A stretch of DNA of 8,360 nucleotides from Dehalococcoidales bacterium (GTDB taxonomy: Bacteria > Chloroflexota > Dehalococcoidia > Dehalococcoidales > UBA5760): positions 1-8,360 of the forward strand of contig JAFGFP010000066.1 in assembly GCA_016931015.1 (NCBI GenBank). Reading direction: 5' to 3'. Shown piece after piece: positions 6,404-8,360 of this stretch (its first letter is position 1; each line of letters starts with the position of its first letter). The position numbers were made by a program, and so were the translations under genes. A model generated the notes under the pieces. It had not been told where the DNA came from. It worked only from the letters and a program-made list of their open reading frames with translations, and ran no database searches.

Positions 6404-6476
6404 AACCTTGAGTGGTCGGCTTCGCTCCGCCACTACGAACGGAGGCTCAGCCGGTTTCGATTACCGGTCTCAGGGC
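6404..6476. other. Inverted-repeat cluster with a tRNA T-arm-like hairpin, upstream of selD
   Basis: This stretch holds several complementary segments. CCGGT/ACCGG at 6451-6467 closes a 7-base loop TTCGATT, which on the plus strand fits the tRNA T-loop pattern. CCTTGAG (6406-6412) can pair with CTCAGGG (6469-6475), with one G-U pair, to enclose the element. AGTGG-T-CGG (6411-6419) can pair with CCGCCACT (6427-6434) around a 7-base loop, leaving one T bulged. CTCCG (6425-6429) can alternatively pair with CGGAG (6440-6444). No acceptable D-arm plus anticodon arm fits, so I do not call a tRNA. It may be a structured leader, a degenerate tRNA-like remnant or a palindromic repeat. The rest of 6321-6506 holds no gene that I can see. 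Confidence 0.3.
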
Positions 6477-6506
6477 AGCGATTTTTATGAAGCCGCCGGC
6501 ACTTTA

Positions 6507-6734
6507 CTACTTACCCGGCGGGGTGAGGATGAGGCGGTATTCTCCGGAGACCTCCTCCGTTTCCACGGAGTAACCCTGGCTCTCCGCCAGCCGCAAGACG
6601 TTCTCCCGGGAGACCTCGACCTCAACCAGGACCGCGATTACCTCGTTCGGGTTCTGCTCCATGGCCTTCTTAGTGCGAACTACCGGTATCGGGCAGGAAA
6701 ACCCGCGGACATCAACTTCTACCATCTTTACCAT
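6507..6734 (-). CDS. yedF: SirA/TusA-family sulfur/selenium carrier, YedF type
   Basis: This is a 75-residue single-domain member of the SirA/TusA/YedF family, small cytoplasmic proteins that carry persulfide (or perselenide) on a conserved cysteine. The hallmark is VDVRGFSCPIPVVRTKKAM, with C14 in the CPxP motif, followed by the family's beta-alpha-beta pattern (VIAVLVEVEVS, ENVLRLAESQGY, YRLILTPPG). It lies between a YedE/DUF3343 pair and selD, the setting in which YedF is known, so selenium rather than tRNA thiolation is the likelier cargo; that is inference. It lacks the extra C-terminal domain that I recall in longer clostridial YedF proteins. Two starts are possible: ATG 6734 (GGAGG only 2 nt away, too close) or ATG 6725 (GGAGG 11 nt away). 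The second gives MVEVDVRGF, the more usual opening. The start lies inside the 3' end of the upstream gene. Confidence 0.88.
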   Translation of the reverse strand: MVKMVEVDVRGFSCPIPVVRTKKAMEQNPNEVIAVLVEVEVSRENVLRLAESQGYSVETEEVSGEYRLILTPPGK

Positions 6735-7620
6735 CTCCTCCTATGTAGCAGACGTTACTCCACTGGCATAGATAGTCTTTGAACACGCTGGGAAACTGGG
6801 CGATAATATCCTTCACCTTGGTCGCCGGGGTCGCCTGGGCATATTTCCCGGCCATGCGGTTAGCCCGGGCGGCGATGATGGCCGCCTCTTGCGGCTCCAG
6901 CTCGGCGTAGGTGAGCGCCGCTACCAGGCCGGTAACGGTATCGCCGGTGCCGCCTATCGCCTCCAGGGCCGGCATACTCGGCTCGGCTACCGTGGCCAAA
7001 ACGTCGCCGTCCTTGATGACGTAGTCTACGGCCCCCTTGACCAGCAATAGCTTAGCGGCGCCGTGATTTTCGCAGGCGGCGCGGGCCAGCTCGGGGACCC
7101 GGTCTACGTCGGACTCGAAAAGGTGGCGGGCGATATAGGCGGGGTGGGTGGCGTTAGGGTCGGCGAGGAAGGCAATCTCGGTGGCATCGGGGGTGAAAAT
7201 ATCAAAGCCCTCGGCCACGCCGGCCGCCTTAGCCGAGTACATCGAGGCGGCATCGGCAATTATAACCGGGCGCTCCTTACAACCCTCGACGGCCTCGCAG
7301 AGCTGCCGCGTCTGGGACATATCGGGGAGCCAGTAATGCAGCGCCAGCACCTGCGGCGAAAGCCCGGCCACGTTATCAACCAAATACCGATAAAGCTCCC
7401 GGCTCCCCCTCCCCTCACCGACGTCACCCACAATCACGGCGCGGGGAGCCTCGAGCCCCAGGTAGGCGGTGGTGGCCAGGGCCGCGCTTATCATGGCCCC
7501 GGTGCCCTGGGTACAGGGAATCCGCTGGCTATCGATAGCGAGCGCTTCCCCCTCCCTGACAACCCTCCCCACGGCGAGGGGCATACCCTTTATCGGAACC
7601 GTACCGGCAATCAGCATCAT
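6712..7620 (-). CDS. Ribokinase-fold protein resembling NAD(P)H-hydrate dehydratase (YjeF C-terminal domain-like)
   Basis: This 302-residue protein has the ribokinase-like fold seen in ATP/ADP-dependent NAD(P)HX dehydratases and some sugar or vitamin kinases. The clearest evidence is FTPDATEIAFL (142-152), corresponding to the TPHPGE-type strand; LLLVKGAVDYVIKDG (191-205), corresponding to the VLKG strand; and AIGGTGDTVTGLVAAL (221-236), the GTGD anion-hole/catalytic-Asp motif with D227. AVIVGDVGEGRGSRELY (61-77) may be the first glycine-rich loop. The N-terminal 55 residues are less typical, and there is no YjeF epimerase domain. The C-terminal tail carries C285 and C291. ATG 7620 has GGAGG 7 nt upstream and overlaps the preceding stop as ATGA; the 3' end overlaps yedF. 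Its embedding in a selenium operon suggests a job there, but the substrate cannot be read from sequence. Confidence 0.75.
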   Translation of the reverse strand: MMLIAGTVPIKGMPLAVGRVVREGEALAIDSQRIPCTQGTGAMISAALATTAYLGLEAPRAVIVGDVGEGRGSRELYRYLVDNVAGLSPQVLALHYWLPDMSQTRQLCEAVEGCKERPVIIADAASMYSAKAAGVAEGFDIFTPDATEIAFLADPNATHPAYIARHLFESDVDRVPELARAACENHGAAKLLLVKGAVDYVIKDGDVLATVAEPSMPALEAIGGTGDTVTGLVAALTYAELEPQEAAIIAARANRMAGKYAQATPATKVKDIIAQFPSVFKDYLCQWSNVCYIGGDGKDGRS

Positions 7621-8159
7621 GCTTCATCCTCCCCCAAACGCAGCGTCAAACACTCATCGAACGCCCGGTCCAGGTTGAGGGCACAAAGGGTAAACCCGAT
7701 GTCCTTGGGGCGCGGCACCTCACTAATCCGTCGGTCGATAAGCTCGGCGTGGAGGTAGGGTATGTCGGGGCAGCCGCCGCCGGAGACGTTAACGATGACG
7801 CCGCTCGCCTTCTCGCAGGTAATCTTCATGTTACCGGCCTTAACCATTATCCAGTCGCCGAAATCGGTCACCTTAACGACGCTGAGCAGCGGCGCCGTGG
7901 CAATCTTAATCGGGTCGATTCCGATATACGCCAGGCCCCTATCATTGAGCAGGCGCTCGATACCCGGCTTCTCCACCAGATTTATCTCCACCGCCAGGTC
8001 GCACCCCTTACGTAGCTCCGGGGGCGGGGCTACCAGCCTGACGAGATAGCCGGCGGACTTGAGCGCCTTCTCGGTAACCATAGCGTGCTGGACGTCGGTG
8101 AAGAGCACCAACCCCCCACCCTCGAATTTTACCTTCGGTTTACGATTAAATACCGCCAA
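7617..8159 (-). CDS. DUF3343 (Se/S-carrier-like) protein with unassigned C-terminal extension
   Basis: The N-terminal part (about residues 15-75) reads GLVLFTDVQHAMVTEKALKS, then GYLVRLVAPPPELRKGCDLA, matching the DUF3343 family, described as putative Se/S carrier proteins. C53 is at the conserved cysteine position. DUF3343 proteins are usually about 80-90 residues; this one has 180. The added part (about 78-180) has an alternating hydrophobic pattern, the motif VNVSGGGCPDIPYL (124-137), and cysteines C115, C130, C159 and C170, and I do not recognise it. The start is TTG 8159, directly abutting the TAA of the upstream transporter gene, with a G-run (GGGGGG) about 5 nt upstream serving as a weak Shine-Dalgarno. 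It overlaps the next gene by 4 nt (ATGA). The context (YedE, YedF, SelD) supports a role in selenium delivery; this is inference, not demonstrated. Confidence 0.8.
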   Translation of the reverse strand: MAVFNRKPKVKFEGGGLVLFTDVQHAMVTEKALKSAGYLVRLVAPPPELRKGCDLAVEINLVEKPGIERLLNDRGLAYIGIDPIKIATAPLLSVVKVTDFGDWIMVKAGNMKITCEKASGVIVNVSGGGCPDIPYLHAELIDRRISEVPRPKDIGFTLCALNLDRAFDECLTLRLGEDEA

Positions 8160-8360
8160 TTACGCCCCCCGTAAGCTTGGTTTTTCTCTCATCAGGAAGC
8201 CGATTACCACACAGAAAACAAGCCCGATAATCACGGACACCGGTCCCCAGGTACCAACGCCGTTGGGGCTGGAAGCCAGGGAAAAGTTATGGGCGATACC
8301 GGCCCCGGCCACGTAGCCCAGCACGGTCACGGCGGCATCGCTGTTACCCTCTCCGGAGAG
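8160..8360 (-). CDS. yedE: YedE-family putative selenium transporter, C-terminal fragment (cut by window edge)
   Basis: Sixty-six codons and a TAA stop are visible in one open frame running in from the right edge. The peptide contains LSGEGNSDAAVTVLGYVAGA, followed by GIAHNFSLASSPNGVGTWGP, which resembles the conserved C-terminal end of YedE/YeeE-type proteins of the selenium-associated kind. Two hydrophobic segments fit membrane helices: VTVLGYVAGAGIAHNFSLA and VSVIIGLVFCVVIGFLM, the latter ending in a short basic tail (MREKPSLRGA). YedE proteins are multi-pass inner-membrane proteins thought to import a selenium (or sulfur) compound. The stop codon touches the TTG of the DUF3343 gene, so the two are surely co-transcribed. 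The identification rests on a short fragment plus very consistent context. Confidence 0.8.
   Translation of the reverse strand, partial: LSGEGNSDAAVTVLGYVAGAGIAHNFSLASSPNGVGTWGPVSVIIGLVFCVVIGFLMREKPSLRGA

Noticed and set aside
6404..6476. A tRNA gene, possibly tRNA-Sec, in the selD leader
   Set aside because: The T-arm-like hairpin and the closing helix fit, but there is no acceptable D-arm or anticodon arm. The length is about 70 nt, far below the 90-100 nt of bacterial tRNA-Sec, and there is no CCA end or suitably placed TCA anticodon.
6321..6782. Plus-strand open frame of 153 codons across the yedF-selD gap
   Set aside because: Most of it is antisense to yedF, and its first third runs through the inverted-repeat cluster. 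It has no motif and is opposite to all neighbouring genes.
7063..7758. Plus-strand open frame of 231 codons
   Set aside because: It is antisense to the kinase-like and DUF3343 genes; the Gly-rich composition and lack of motifs mark it as a shadow.

Overview
The window looks like chromosome from an anaerobic bacterium, GC-rich (high fifties percent by eye). All recognisable genes are on the minus strand, so transcription runs from high to low coordinates. The gene families (two-subunit class I fumarase, bacterial malic enzyme, methylmalonyl-CoA epimerase, ETF, selenophosphate synthetase) and the general sequence character suggest an anaerobic Chloroflexota/Dehalococcoidia-like or other strictly anaerobic lineage. 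That taxonomic guess is inference only; the window has no phylogenetic marker. Several starts are non-ATG (GTG or TTG), each with a Shine-Dalgarno-like sequence.

Region 1 (8360 to 4793) is a selenium-metabolism operon. In transcription order it holds the 3' end of a YedE-type putative selenium transporter; a DUF3343 (Se/S-carrier-like) protein with a long unassigned C-terminal extension; a ribokinase-fold protein resembling the YjeF C-terminal (NAD(P)H-hydrate dehydratase) domain; a 75-residue SirA/TusA-family protein of the YedF type; selD (selenophosphate synthetase); and a small soluble HAD protein of the P-type-ATPase-like kind. Most junctions abut or overlap (TAA directly followed by TTG, an ATGA overlap, a 14-23 nt overlap, a 7 nt gap). 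The exception is a 186 nt gap before selD, which carries an inverted-repeat cluster and an AT-rich palindrome. The implied scheme is selenium uptake (YedE), carriage on protein cysteines (DUF3343, YedF) and activation to selenophosphate (SelD). The roles of the kinase-like and HAD proteins are unknown.

A 250 nt gap (4543-4792) separates the two units. It holds a candidate promoter flanked by a direct repeat, and I see no convincing terminator in it.

Region 2 (4542 to 1) is a central-carbon operon: methylmalonyl-CoA epimerase, malic enzyme, fumarase alpha and beta subunits, then ETF beta and the N-terminal third of ETF alpha (cut by the window edge). Together these cover parts of a methylmalonyl-CoA/C4-dicarboxylate route (methylmalonyl-CoA to succinyl-CoA side; fumarate to malate to pyruvate), plus a flavin electron carrier for acyl-CoA dehydrogenase-type reactions. 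This fits propionate formation or oxidation, or breakdown of odd-chain or branched acyl groups. The mutase, the succinate-handling enzymes and the dehydrogenase partner are not in view.

No rRNA, convincing tRNA, insertion sequence, CRISPR array or phage gene is visible. The long plus-strand open frames are antisense shadows of the minus-strand genes.
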